Shown: positions 20,141-30,800 of the stretch, piece after piece
Numbering within the stretch: position 1 is the first letter of the stretch
Layout of the letters: each line of letters opens with the position of its first letter
NCBI GenBank assembly: GCA_030849065.1
Contig: JASAON010001660.1
Coordinates: forward strand, 1 to 64,000
Length of the DNA: 64,000 bases
Reading direction: 5' to 3'
Source of the DNA: Jaenimonas drosophilae
Lineage: Eukaryota > Euglenozoa > Kinetoplastea > Trypanosomatida > Trypanosomatidae
Made by a program: the position numbers and the translations under genes
Notes under the pieces: model-generated
What the model saw: only the letters and a program-made list of their open reading frames with translations
What the model was told of the DNA's origin: nothing
The model's database searches: none

Positions 20141-23100
20141 TTAGTAGAATACCGGCGGCTGTCGCGCCTCTTCATCAAATGGTGACTTCACATGCTTGCC
20201 TTTTTTGGTGAGGAGATCGGCAAAGGTGTGCTTTTCAGACTCAGAAATCGTGTGCAACGCAAAAATCATGGAAGCAGAGTATAGCAATGTTTCTGTGGGT
20301 GATGGGGAACCACCTGCCCGCTTCGTAGGATGAGCTTTCCTGTACTTCCAGAGGCGGTCCAACTGGTCCAGAAGGACTGCATCAGCTGCCACGTGGAGTG
20401 CTCGCTTGACAAACTGATGGCGCATGGCTTGAACAGTGTGGCTACACTGCTTACCGAGGTCAACGATGGAAGCTCGCAGTTCCCCGAGAATGGGGGCATG
20501 GCGCTTCAGAACGATAAAGCGATCGGGGAGCCCTTCGGACAGTGCAATGGAAGATTTCTTGGCCGTCGTCACGTTCAATCGTGCGCAAGTGGCCGTTTTT
20601 GCCTTCAATGATGGCTTCGGAAGAAGTGACGACACACAGCCGAAGAGGCCCTTCTTGGGCTTTCGCTCTCGTTCTTCGGGTTGCTGCGCTTTGGATCCTG
20701 CGGGGCCTTCAGTTCCATTCGTTGGACTCTCATTTTTACCAAGCGCATCGAACAAGCATCCTTCGTGCACATCAATAGTTCCCCCTTGGGCGTCAGAAAG
20801 TGCCATGTGTGAGTAGCCAGCGCTGTACACCACTGTACTGGCAGAGTTACGGTTGTTGTTGGACGTGGGAAGCGCAACCTCTCCCTCATTTTGTTCAACA
20901 GGGACCTCAAAGCAGTACTCGATCCACACATGTTCATCTGGTCCTCCGACGCAGAGGAGTGTTGAGCGAGATTCCGGGTGGGTGCGATCCACAAAGGTCC
21001 ACGTGAAGCTACCAGACTCCTTCTTAGAGGATCTAATCTGTGCGACGGGAACCTCCACGGCAGGAAGCAAGCCACTTGGTCCTGCGTTCGCTCCCGCTAA
21101 GCTTATCAAACAGAAGCAACGGGAGTTGGCCGGAACTGCAGCAGGCACACGAACCTTGGACAACTGAACCTCAATACAGAGGTTTTCTGGCGGCGGGGGT
21201 GCTGGCTTGGAAAACTTGTGTCGATCATGGCTCATGGCAGGGATGGCAACAATGGATCGTTTGTCATCACCATCGCATGTCGTTTGCATCACGGACTCCA
21301 TGGCTGCCTTGCGATGGTAGAGTGGCAGCGTCTTTCCTTGAGAGTAGGCGGCAAGGTACCTGTCGGGAGAGTACACATGACGAAACAGGTTGTCCAGATA
21401 GATGGGACGACGGCCATCTCCAGTGGGTGACTCCATGAGTAGAACGCTCCGTACCAAATGGGGGTAAAGAACAAGGACACTCCCATCTGCATCGACAATG
21501 GAAAACACATTGACGAGAACACAAATGTACGTGGCAGCTTCAATAAACGTTTTCAGGCGCTGGTAATTGTGTTCCTCCTTAATGTTGCGACAAATAACAT
21601 ATGGACCAGCCGTGATGTTGCTATCCTTCCAACGAATGGCAATGGGCGTCTTTTCCTCAATTCCTCGTCGGACAATTTCAGTCATGTAAATGTGTTCAAT
21701 GGACGAGCCGCAGCCCTCCACCTCTCCCACCCCTCCCTCTTTCAACGTCTCTACGGACATGGCAATTTCCCCAGCGGTACGGTCTGAAGTCAGAGCGACG
21801 TTGATTCGAACACCTTCAATGGTTGGGCTCTCCGCAACGCCCATTCCATGCAGAACGTTCGCAACGACAGAGAGGGGAAGTTCGCCAGAGCGATAGGGAT
21901 CTTGGGCAAGGAAGGCGTGCGCCATGTGCTCCTTAACTTGTGTTGTGGCTGACAGAATGAACGTGTTTAGGAGAGTCCCAAAGGAAGTTGGCGTTGCCGC
22001 CCCTGCTAGTGCGGCCTGTCGTTCATGGTGAGGCATCTCGAGGACGCCCAACAATACACGAGTGAAGCGCTTGCTGAACATGCCGTCGGGGGCCACCGCG
22101 TCTGGAGTTGATGATTTGGCAGCAGGCGCCTTTCCACGCTTCTGCTTCATGACAATCTCCTCGGTAGAGAACATGGCGGATTTGGGTGGGTTAAACCGTT
22201 CATTGTAAGACTTCTGCATGGCCATCACTTGGGCCACAGCTGCGTACAAGGCGTCCTCAGTGGACTGGGGTACGACAAAGCACCGTTTGGGAGGGGCGGG
22301 TGGCTGAGGAATGTCGCGACTCGGTGTGGCAAGAATTACCACTTCTCTCTGCACCTCAGTCATGTCATCTGTGGAGCTGCTTCGTGAGCTGTGTTTTTCA
22401 TCCGTGTACTGGTAGCTAGAAGTGGTGGAGCGACTCAGATCATCAACAGCGACATCCTCTGTCACGGTCTTTACGCCCTTAGCCGTTTCCTGCTGGCTTG
22501 TTAGTGCAGAGGACGACGACTCACTGTATGAATAGTAGTACGAATTACTGTCACTTGCGGTGTAAGATGAGCCAGTATCTCGGACTCCTCCCGACGTTGT
22601 CGATCTTGTTTTGCTGTAGTACGACTCCTCAGTGCTTGGAAGCTTCTCTGCAGCTTCGTGGAGTGAACGCTGCTCAGGGACTGCCGAATCGGTGGAGTAG
22701 GAATACGAGTACGACGTGCGATTTGTGCTTCCGCTGTAGTACCTGCTCCCATCCGTCGTATCTGCTGAATACGGAGTGTAGCTGTACTCATAGTCCCCAG
22801 TTGTTTCCGAAGATCCTTCCGCTTCCGCCTTACCCGTGGAACGCCGCTTTGAGATGGTGCTGGAGTAGCCATACGAGTAGCTATCGTCTTCCAAACTACT
22901 CCCACGTGTCCTCGAGTACGTTTCTTTCTCTGAAGATTCGTCATAGGAGTAGTAGCTGTTGGAGTAGGAATATGAGTACGAGTCGCTTGGCTTTTCTTGC
23001 GGGTCGTTCTGTGGCTTTGAGTCATCCTTGGTCGCTGATTCTGAGTAACTGTAAGAGTACGAGTCTCCGGTGCGCTCAGACGCATCTTCCTCATCGTAGG

Positions 23101-23545
23101 AGTAGTACCTGTCCTGGCTAGAGTAGTTGGAGTATCCAGAGTAGTACGACGACCCTGTCTTGGAGTCTTTCCCACTAGCCTCCTTCCTCTTGGAGCTGTT
23201 CGTAGAGGCATCAAATGAGTGACCCGTTGGAACAGCGGCAGACACAGTTGGCGTTAGTCCTCCAGTGGCTGTGGCTGCAGGAACTGCGGTAGATGGCACC
23301 TTTGCGGAAGTGTTTGAGCCAGAGTAGGAGTAAGTCCCGGAGTAGGAATAGCTTCCATCGTAATCTTCACTGCCAGAGTAGCTGTAGGAATACGAGCCAT
23401 CCTTGCTCCCGACATCCTTTCCACCTTTTCGCTCAGGGTTCGCCCCTCCGCTTTTTGAATCACTTCCAGAGTAGTCGTAAGACGAATAGTCGTAGGAGTA
23501 GTCCTCTTGTGAGCCACTGCTCTCTGACTCGTCACGACGGCCCAT
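20141..23545 (-). CDS. Tyr/Ser low-complexity protein with conserved-looking C-terminus
   Basis: An 1134-residue protein. Residues 1 to about 390 are dominated by Tyr-Ser alternation (many copies of SYSYS, YSYSYS and YDYSG) mixed with acidic and Lys/Thr residues, so probably disordered. Residues about 415-1134 look folded. One helical part carries a degenerate EF-hand-like stretch (FLAQDPYRSGELPLSVVANV). A central alpha/beta region has VFSIVDADGSVLVLYPHLVR. A segment near 787 reads like the first strands of a C2 or beta-sandwich domain (LCIEVQLSKVRVPAAV). A helical C-terminus follows. I do not recognise the family. The start ATG at 23545 follows an acceptor about 85 nt upstream. An RNA-granule or cytoskeletal role is possible but not shown. 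Confidence 0.82.
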   Translation of the reverse strand: MGRRDESESSGSQEDYSYDYSSYDYSGSDSKSGGANPERKGGKDVGSKDGSYSYSYSGSEDYDGSYSYSGTYSYSGSNTSAKVPSTAVPAATATGGLTPTVSAAVPTGHSFDASTNSSKRKEASGKDSKTGSSYYSGYSNYSSQDRYYSYDEEDASERTGDSYSYSYSESATKDDSKPQNDPQEKPSDSYSYSYSNSYYSYDESSEKETYSRTRGSSLEDDSYSYGYSSTISKRRSTGKAEAEGSSETTGDYEYSYTPYSADTTDGSRYYSGSTNRTSYSYSYSTDSAVPEQRSLHEAAEKLPSTEESYYSKTRSTTSGGVRDTGSSYTASDSNSYYYSYSESSSSALTSQQETAKGVKTVTEDVAVDDLSRSTTSSYQYTDEKHSSRSSSTDDMTEVQREVVILATPSRDIPQPPAPPKRCFVVPQSTEDALYAAVAQVMAMQKSYNERFNPPKSAMFSTEEIVMKQKRGKAPAAKSSTPDAVAPDGMFSKRFTRVLLGVLEMPHHERQAALAGAATPTSFGTLLNTFILSATTQVKEHMAHAFLAQDPYRSGELPLSVVANVLHGMGVAESPTIEGVRINVALTSDRTAGEIAMSVETLKEGGVGEVEGCGSSIEHIYMTEIVRRGIEEKTPIAIRWKDSNITAGPYVICRNIKEEHNYQRLKTFIEAATYICVLVNVFSIVDADGSVLVLYPHLVRSVLLMESPTGDGRRPIYLDNLFRHVYSPDRYLAAYSQGKTLPLYHRKAAMESVMQTTCDGDDKRSIVAIPAMSHDRHKFSKPAPPPPENLCIEVQLSKVRVPAAVPANSRCFCLISLAGANAGPSGLLPAVEVPVAQIRSSKKESGSFTWTFVDRTHPESRSTLLCVGGPDEHVWIEYCFEVPVEQNEGEVALPTSNNNRNSASTVVYSAGYSHMALSDAQGGTIDVHEGCLFDALGKNESPTNGTEGPAGSKAQQPEERERKPKKGLFGCVSSLLPKPSLKAKTATCARLNVTTAKKSSIALSEGLPDRFIVLKRHAPILGELRASIVDLGKQCSHTVQAMRHQFVKRALHVAADAVLLDQLDRLWKYRKAHPTKRAGGSPSPTETLLYSASMIFALHTISESEKHTFADLLTKKGKHVKSPFDEEARQPPVFY
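22380..23545 (-). repeat. Tyr/Ser-coding low-complexity region
   Basis: DNA encoding the Tyr-Ser alternating N-terminal domain of the 1134-residue protein. Units are short (SYSYS, YSYDY) and imperfect. Codons for Tyr and Ser vary (TAC/TAT; TCC, AGC, AGT, TCG), so the protein pattern appears maintained rather than being a recent simple-DNA expansion. Confidence 0.7.
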
Positions 23546-24291
23546 TGGTTTGAAGGTGACTTGTGGGTGTAGTGATTGATCGCAGCCTTAGAGGTCTTGC
23601 GGTGGCCGCCACGAAGAGACTAGAAGAATATAAAGAAACAGTACAGCACGAATGCAGCAAGGACACAGTATGCCACAAGTGATCCAGTTGGGAGAAGTAT
23701 CTCCACGCATAGGGCACGCGGATTTGCTCAGGGGAGACAAAGAAATTCAATGCCCACAGCCACGCTATTCCGCGAGGAAGCAATACGAATGAAGGGGAAG
23801 GTGTTGAGAAAGAAAAGAAAAAGCACAGGCTTGATGGCAATATGAATCACTACCAAATCTTAGCCCCCGGTGGTTCAAATTGTCAGGAAGACGGTGAAGG
23901 CAGCTTGCGATCAATCGAGTTGGCACGTACCTACGGCCAGAGATTGTGTGAAGCCGCATCATTAGTTATCTTAACCATGGAGAAAGAAAATGCCCAGTCA
24001 GTCAAGGAAACCTCCGCAATCACGGTACTATGCACACACCACACAGAACAGCGCCACTGACGGGCACCTTCTTTTTTTGAGCGATGTATATAAGCAGAAA
24101 CAAGAAAAAAAGGGAAAAAATGGCCTCAATGGCAAATACGGTCATCACTGACGCGCTTGATGGAAGGATGGGCTTGTTATGGGGATTAGGGTATCCACTG
24201 ATGTAGCCTCCATGAAAAGATTCATGTCAATGAGAATGAACCACGACGGTATAATCGAATTCCAAGGATCTTCTAGTACAGCACTATAGTG
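23546..24291 (-). other. Intergenic, LEA-like to Tyr/Ser-rich gene
   Basis: About 750 nt holding the 3' UTR of the LEA-like gene and the acceptor of the Tyr/Ser-rich gene (sense tract about 23625-23650, AG near 23620). No gene seen. Confidence 0.6.
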
Positions 24292-25842
24292 TTACTCCGC
24301 AACTGATCCATCACGTATGAGGTCTACCCTTGATTGAAGTCTCTCTACCACCTTCTCATGAACTGCCTTGATGAGGCCGGACAAGGCGCCACCGAACATA
24401 GGTATGTGTGTTGCGGCGCGCTCCATCCCATTGCTTACCGATTGCATCAGGGCTTCTCCCTTTGAGGTGAATGCCGTGGAGTGCTCCTCACGCAATACTG
24501 TGCGTGAAACACGGGTTGCCATGACGCACAGCAAGCAAATTACCGCAGCGTACATGTTGAGCATGTTGTCGCTTAATCTCTTGGAGGTATTCGCTACAGT
24601 GAGCTTCGTCGATTCACGGATTCTCTGCGTGTTTTCAGACAACCCTGACATCTGCTGCTTTGCTCCATTCATGGTTGCCCGAGCTCCATCCACAAACGGT
24701 TCTGCAACATTTTTGGCGGCGTGGGCAACATTCTGTGCAGTGTTTTTGATGCCTGCCACACCATCCTTGGCCCTCTCCACCCCTCGAGCAGCTGTATCAA
24801 CCAGTGGTTGGGCACGCTCCTTTGCGGCACCGGTTGCATCCGACACCCGCTGAGCCGCATTTTGCACCGTAACCCGTGCACCTTCAACATAGGGCTCTGC
24901 GACAGTTTTAGCACCTCCCACCACCACCTGTGCTGCATTCTGCGCAGTATTCTTGATGCCAGAGACGCTTTCCTGGGCAATGTGAGATAAGCTTGCCACT
25001 CGCTCCTGAGCTGCGCCAGTAGCTTCCGACACCCGCTGAGCTGCACTCTCCACAGTAAGCCGAGCACCTTCAACATAGGGCTCTGCGACATCCTTTGCAC
25101 CATCGACCACAACGTGCGCTGCATTTTGCGCAGTATTCTTGATACCCGAAACACTGTCCTGAGCAATGTGAGATAAGCTCGCCACTCGCTCCTGAGCTGC
25201 GCCAGTTGCTCCCGACACACGGTGTGCTGCACTCTCCACAGTAAGCCGAGCACCCTCTACATATGGCTCTGCGACATCCTTTGCACCATCCACCACAGCC
25301 TGCGCTGCATTCTGCGCAGTATTCTTGATACCTGAAACACTGTCCTGAGCAAAATGCGAGAAGCTTGCCACGCGTTCTTGCACCGCACCCGTTGCGTCTG
25401 ATACACGTTGTGCTGCATTTTCTGCAGTGAGCCGTGCACCTTCGGCGTACGGCTCTGCCACGTCCTTTGCTCCTTCCACAACAGCTTGAGCTGCGCTTTG
25501 CGCAATACTCTTGATGCTGGAAAAGGTGGTCTGTGCTTGCGGAGAGTTCATCGGCGTCTGGCGACCTTTTTCAGAGTCACTGGCGGTGACCTGCGGTGTA
25601 TTCGGCACGGACGGTTCCGCGGAGGCAGCAAGGGATGATTCTTCTTGCAGCACTTGCTGAGGTGGCTCACTGTTTGGGGCGGTGTGTGGAGAATCGTTGC
25701 TCTCAACATCCTCGTGGCTTTCATCGTCATGTGCTTCTTCATGTAGGTCTTTTTCACGAACGGGATCGTCTGCGTTCACCTCGTTGTGAGATCCCTGCTC
25801 CGTGGCTGACATGGGGTTGTGATTCTTCCGGTTTCGTCCCAT
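24292..25842 (-). CDS. LEA-like repeat protein with C-terminal membrane segment
   Basis: A 516-residue protein. Residues 1-109 are acidic and disordered. Residues 110-364 hold four tandem repeats of 62, 62, 62 and 69 residues, and a shorter fifth begins at 365. Each 62-residue unit parses as five 11-mers plus seven (TAQNAAQAVVD / GAKDVAEPYVE / GARLTVESAAQ and so on). The Ala-rich amphipathic 11-mer pattern is like LEA group 3, apolipoprotein or perilipin-type lipid-surface helices. A single hydrophobic segment lies at about 428-444 (LNMYAAVICLLCVMATRV), and a further amphipathic region follows it. I infer a membrane- or lipid-droplet-associated, or protective, protein; orthology is unknown. 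The start ATG at 25842 follows an acceptor tract at about 25885-25910. Confidence 0.82.
   Translation of the reverse strand: MGRNRKNHNPMSATEQGSHNEVNADDPVREKDLHEEAHDDESHEDVESNDSPHTAPNSEPPQQVLQEESSLAASAEPSVPNTPQVTASDSEKGRQTPMNSPQAQTTFSSIKSIAQSAAQAVVEGAKDVAEPYAEGARLTAENAAQRVSDATGAVQERVASFSHFAQDSVSGIKNTAQNAAQAVVDGAKDVAEPYVEGARLTVESAAHRVSGATGAAQERVASLSHIAQDSVSGIKNTAQNAAHVVVDGAKDVAEPYVEGARLTVESAAQRVSEATGAAQERVASLSHIAQESVSGIKNTAQNAAQVVVGGAKTVAEPYVEGARVTVQNAAQRVSDATGAAKERAQPLVDTAARGVERAKDGVAGIKNTAQNVAHAAKNVAEPFVDGARATMNGAKQQMSGLSENTQRIRESTKLTVANTSKRLSDNMLNMYAAVICLLCVMATRVSRTVLREEHSTAFTSKGEALMQSVSNGMERAATHIPMFGGALSGLIKAVHEKVVERLQSRVDLIRDGSVAE
24751..25515 (-). repeat. Four tandem 186-207 bp coding repeats
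   Basis: DNA encoding residues 110-364 of the LEA-like protein. The first three units are 186 bp and the fourth is 207 bp. The middle two units are the most similar in both protein and DNA, suggesting recent duplication or gene conversion. Assembly or copy-number variation is possible here. Confidence 0.85.
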
Positions 25843-26106
25843 GAATTAGTGTGATGGAGTAGTAAAAGCAATTACTCTTAGAAGTGAAAGAGAAGGAAGA
25901 GGGTTGATTCAATGATAACACAACATTTTGAACGCGTTGCCACTTGTTCTCTTCTGGAATACATCACTAACACAGTTGTAGATCGCAAATCCGCAGAAGC
26001 AAACGGCAAAAAAAAGAATTTACCTTCTTGCCGCCCCCACTCAGAAGCAACCACTGTGCTTGTGCTGATCCATATCCTAAGCCTTCCAATTGGGAGCACT
26101 TCTGGC

Positions 26107-27363
26107 TTAGTTCCACTTCCCTGGCGGAGGCTCTGGACCATATTGCAGTGTTAGCGTTTTCAACAGGTCCTCCTCTTCACCTTTGAAACTACGTAGCATA
26201 TGATCAATTTGGGAGGCAGCAGGAGGCTCATAATGCAGAATCATTTGCTTGATTCGGCTGACCAAATCCTCCCGCTTCTTCTCCGCCTCCATTTGACGAA
26301 TTTGTTGTTGCGTATTCGCACGATAACGTTTAAATGCAAGCAGCGTATCATGGAAGGGCAACTTGATGTCCGAGTCGGATGACCCACTGCGGCCACGGGC
26401 AGTTCCACTCTTCACCGTGAACGACTGACGAATACATGTATCCTTCTCACGAAGCATCACGGTGATGGTCTGCCACTCTGCAGGCTGAATACACCGGCCA
26501 AAATACTCCTCGCCAAGGAGGAAGCACTGGTCTAGCGTAAACAATCCTGTTTGGTTCGTATCCAGCAGCTGCGCGAGGTGCAGTGTACGTGAGTAGAGCG
26601 CATTATTAATGTTGTACCACTGCTGTGGGTTCCTACGGTTCAAGGAAAGCCACAAACATAGGGCATGAAAGCTAATAGCCCCGGTGGATGGATGCTGTTT
26701 AGCAGTTTCAAACAGATTCTCCACGTCATCAGGGTGGTTGGGGTAGTTGAGATAACGTAGCAAACGGCACACACTTCTCCACGGTAGATGCGGCTGCCCG
26801 CTACTGTTGATATCGGTTTGTGCAAAGGAGCACGCTAGATTTCGAAGTTTGTTGAAGTCTTCATCTTCTAGTCCGTAATCTGCGGCTGAAAGTTCATGGG
26901 AAGTCACAACAGGTATAGGAATGATCGCGGGTGAGGCTGGAGTCTCCAAGTAGTAGTCGTTCATGCTCTCTGCGGCGGCAGTGGAGGGGGTAGGCTCCAC
27001 GGCCGGAGCTGGGACGTCGTCTTCACTGCTGCAAGGTGTGATCACCTCAGGCCCACTGAAATTGCAACAAGACACCATCATGTGCTTCTCTTTGTATTCC
27101 TTGTAGGTACCTCGCCACGTGCAGCTATGGCAAACTCCCTTGACGCGCATGAGCATACGCAAGATTGGCAAGCACGGCGTCTCCGTTCCCACAACTTCCT
27201 TGCGACAAACAGGGCAGTCACCTCCCCACTCCGCGAAACACTTACGGCAGAAAATATGCTCGCACGGCTTAACTTCTACTGGATCTTCCCACAGGTTGAA
27301 GCAAATACCGCACGTAGCCTCGTCTCCAAATGCGTCATCCGCAACAAAGAACTTTGCACTCAT
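26107..27363 (-). CDS. RING-finger protein with EF-hand-like repeats (putative E3 ligase)
   Basis: A 418-residue protein. The N-terminal C3HC4 RING is complete: C18-X2-C21, C34-X-H36, C39-X2-C42, C50-X2-C53. A possible second zinc site follows (VCHSCTWRG...H...SCC, about 75-100), as in TRAF-type fingers. Residues about 165-340 read like degenerate EF-hands (DINSSGQPHLPW, DTNQTGLFTLDQ). The tail, SFKGEEEDLLKTLTLQYGPEPP, resembles a short UBA-like or helix-turn motif. RING proteins transfer ubiquitin from E2 to substrate, and EF-hands would suggest calcium-linked control, although loop residues are incomplete. ATG 27363 sits after an acceptor about 40 nt upstream. Confidence 0.8.
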   Translation of the reverse strand: MSAKFFVADDAFGDEATCGICFNLWEDPVEVKPCEHIFCRKCFAEWGGDCPVCRKEVVGTETPCLPILRMLMRVKGVCHSCTWRGTYKEYKEKHMMVSCCNFSGPEVITPCSSEDDVPAPAVEPTPSTAAAESMNDYYLETPASPAIIPIPVVTSHELSAADYGLEDEDFNKLRNLACSFAQTDINSSGQPHLPWRSVCRLLRYLNYPNHPDDVENLFETAKQHPSTGAISFHALCLWLSLNRRNPQQWYNINNALYSRTLHLAQLLDTNQTGLFTLDQCFLLGEEYFGRCIQPAEWQTITVMLREKDTCIRQSFTVKSGTARGRSGSSDSDIKLPFHDTLLAFKRYRANTQQQIRQMEAEKKREDLVSRIKQMILHYEPPAASQIDHMLRSFKGEEEDLLKTLTLQYGPEPPPGKWN

Positions 27364-27846
27364 TGACAGACCAGCGCGAACAGCAGCAGCAGTGAACTGA
27401 GAGGTTCAGAAATAATGAAAAAGGAAAAATGTGATACCGCAGCTGCGTTGCTGTACACAAGCCCTATTGAAACGCAATCGTCTGTACTACTGACACAACG
27501 GCAATAAAAAAACAACAGCAGAAAAGAAGGTTGAAAGAATCAACAATGAATATTTCAACAACACTATCCTACACCTATGAAGATAACAACAAACAACAAC
27601 AGTAAAAAGGCGCAATGGAGGAAGATTGTAGTTGTGCATATACCAGCAGAAAGATTATCCATTGCCACATGCCAGTCCGAAGAGACCGCATAGGCCCTAC
27701 TCGTCGTCAAACTGCATAGAATTATACGTGATGTTACTGATGCTCCTGAAACCGTTGGTCAATCGGTTCCACATCCACACAAAAAGAGAACAAAAAGTAG
27801 TTATTTCGTTATCTCGAAAGACAGAATGGTATTAGAAAGTTTTTCC
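27364..27846 (-). other. Intergenic, Pol5-like to RING gene
   Basis: About 480 nt. It contains the acceptor region of the RING gene (sense tract about 27405-27430) and 3' UTR of the Pol5-like gene. No gene seen. Confidence 0.6.
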
Positions 27847-30800
27847 TCATTCCTCGTTGGCTGCAGCTTGTGCTAGCTTCTGCTCGCGCCAACGGTCGAA
27901 GGAGCGGACGCGGTTTTCGTGCAGCTGCCGCTTCCTCAGCTTGTTCTTGGCGATGCGATCTTGCTTCGCCATCATGATGCGCTTTCGCTTCTCTGCGCGT
28001 TCTTCTTTACTGAGGACGGTCTTGGTGGATTGGCGCAGGACCTGTCGCTGCAGGCGATCCTCCACACGCAACTCCTCCTTGCGTCGTCGCTTTGTCGCGC
28101 GCTCAGCATCCGTTGGATCGCTGTTACGGTGCGAGAGAAGAGCCTTGAGGATCTTCGCACGAACCTTCTTGGCCTTGCGATGGAAGTCCGTCTTTTCCTT
28201 CTCCCCCAGCTTCTCAAACTGCTGGTAGAGCACCTTCACAGGCACAGGGGCCTTGGTCTCCTTCGCACGCGGAGTCATGCCGAGCATGCGCTCGAGACTA
28301 GCCAAGGTGCGGATCGACGCACCAGACAGCTGAATGTTGTCGTCGTCCACAGCCTTGTTGACGATGTTCGTCTCCACCCACTTGGTGTCGAGGTGAACAC
28401 GGTTGTTGTATTGAATGACCATCTTGATGGTGTGTAGGAAGGTGTAGGGGGCGGTGTGCTTGAAGGCGTAGACATCCTCCAGGGCAATGGACTGCAAGAA
28501 CTGGCCCACAGCTGCACCACAGCTCTCCTTCAGCCCCTTTGGTAGTCCAGAGAAGCGTGGAAGCATAGCCTCAATGAGGGTGCAGCAGCAAGAGAAGACA
28601 CGAACTCGCTGGGGTCCTTCCACGACGGCAACCTCATCATACTTCTCCAGGGCAGCAGGAAGCAGTACCCAGGCAAAACCCTGGCGGTAGTAGTACATAT
28701 CCTTCTTAAGGTTCGGCAGAATACGCTTCATATCCCAGCCACGATCACAGAAGATGGACTTGTAGTACTCGCTGAAGGTCACGCGAACTTCCTCACCGGC
28801 ATGGTTCTTGTAGGCAAGCATGGCGGTGTAGTGGAAGACACGAAGGGCAGTGCGCTTGAGCTTGTGCATGCGTCCGCGAATCATGGCGGCTGCCTTGGCG
28901 CTGACACGTCGATCGGTGAGAAGGGTACGTTCCAACTTTCGGCAATAACTTTGAATATCACCAAGCAGCTGAAACAGTTCCGTCGCACCAACAAATGTAC
29001 CAAAGTAGCGGTTCTTGGCTAGCAGCAGCATCTCAATGGCGGACATGGCGCTGGCGAAGACGACCTCGTCGGACGACTTGACGTTCTCTCGGCACACAGC
29101 CAGAAGCACCTGGAAGAGGTGAACCACCAGAGGGGATTGCATCGATGCACCAATGCGGGAAACCATCTGAATCGCGCGCACCACATCGCTCTTCTCCTTG
29201 CTGGCAGTGTCAGACGCGTAGTGGTGGTCCAAATCAACATTTGTCACCATGCCCTTGAGTGCATCCAGGTACTGCTGAGTTGGCGCCTCATCGGCCTCGT
29301 CATCCTCCAGAGCATCGTCGTCCTCCTCCTCGGGTGCATCCGCAGCATCTTCCTTATCTTCATCATTATCCCCTTCCGTACTGGAATCATCATCATCCTC
29401 ATTATCGTCACCGCTATCGCTCTCCGCATCAGTGGACTCGTCGCCATCTTCGTCCTTTTCCGTGATGCTGCTGGCATCATCATCACCATCATCACCGTCG
29501 CTCTCTTCATCATCTTCTTCCTCGGCGGAGTCTTCCTCACTTCCCGATGCATCCTCGGCAGTCGCGGCGTGTGCAGCGCCGTTCTCATCGTCTGAGTCCT
29601 CCTCCTCCTCGTCCTCCTCGGACTGCTCCCCTGCGACCTGCTTGGCCTTCTTCTGGCGCGCAAGTTCTCTGCTATCGGTGTGGTAGGCATCACGCAGCGG
29701 TGCAAGAAGCAAGTTAAGTGACGCAGTGCTTCGAATGAACTTGGAGAACTTAAGGATGGCACCCGTGGCGTTGCGGCGAATGAAGGTCATGAGGGGCATA
29801 ACCTGCATCGGAGAGGCCGTGCGCATAATGAGCGCCATGAGCACATCGAGCAAGAGGTCCAAGGTTTCCAGCGTTCCAGAGACGTAGAACTGGCAAAGGT
29901 CGGGAATCACGTGCTTGGCAAGCTCGACCGCCTCCGCATTGGTGCCATCATCAACGCTCAGCACGAAGAAGAGGAGGGTAAAGAGGATCTCCATGTCTCG
30001 GCTTTCGTAGAAGAGGACGGAGCGCTTCGAGGTCTCCTCCAAGGCCTCCACGATGCGATTGCGAGCCTTGCGGAACTCACTCTTATTCACGGCGGTATCG
30101 AAGCGGCAGCGGCCCTTCTCCTCGCAGGAGAGGTAGTGATGAATGATGTCAAGTGCCTTCCAACTGCACTGCGGGCGTGCCACAGAGGCACTAAAGGTGA
30201 AGGAGAGGATATCTGCGAGCATGTAAATGCAGCGGTTGGCGCTGAGGGTGTCACGAGTGTTGGCACCAAGGAAGCCAAAGTCCATGAGTGCCTTGGCAGC
30301 CTCATTGACATAGCTGCACACAACACCGCTGGGCATGGGGACGGAGAGGCAGTTGCGGAGCTCGCGGAGAATCCACGTGCGATTGACCGTGGCTGCGGGG
30401 TCGGTGTCCTTGGTGATGCGATATTGACGAAGGAGGTCCGTCACCTTGGCACCAATGGACTCCACAGACAGGTTTCGCAACTCAGCCAGTGGGGTGGGCT
30501 TGGCCGCGGTGCGCTTGCCGTAGCCGATGTTCTTGCTGGCAAGGTGAAGGGCCTCGGCACGCTGGTCAGCATCCTCACTCTGCACGATGAGCTGGCCAAG
30601 ACGACCGGCAAGCGATTGAAAGAGAACTCGTCGGGGAAGGTCAGCATTACCTCGACGGTAGGGGGCGATGGCGTTATGAACGAAGGAGCTCACGTGCTCC
30701 TTGAGCGACTCACCCATGGCGCACCGCCGTTGAATGAGGTCAAGAAGATCTCCCCACACCGGGTGGACCATTGGATGCACCGCCGTGACCTGCTCCTTGC

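Noticed and set aside
22498..23121. 207-codon plus-strand frame
   Set aside because: Antisense of the Tyr/Ser repeat region; low-complexity mirror.
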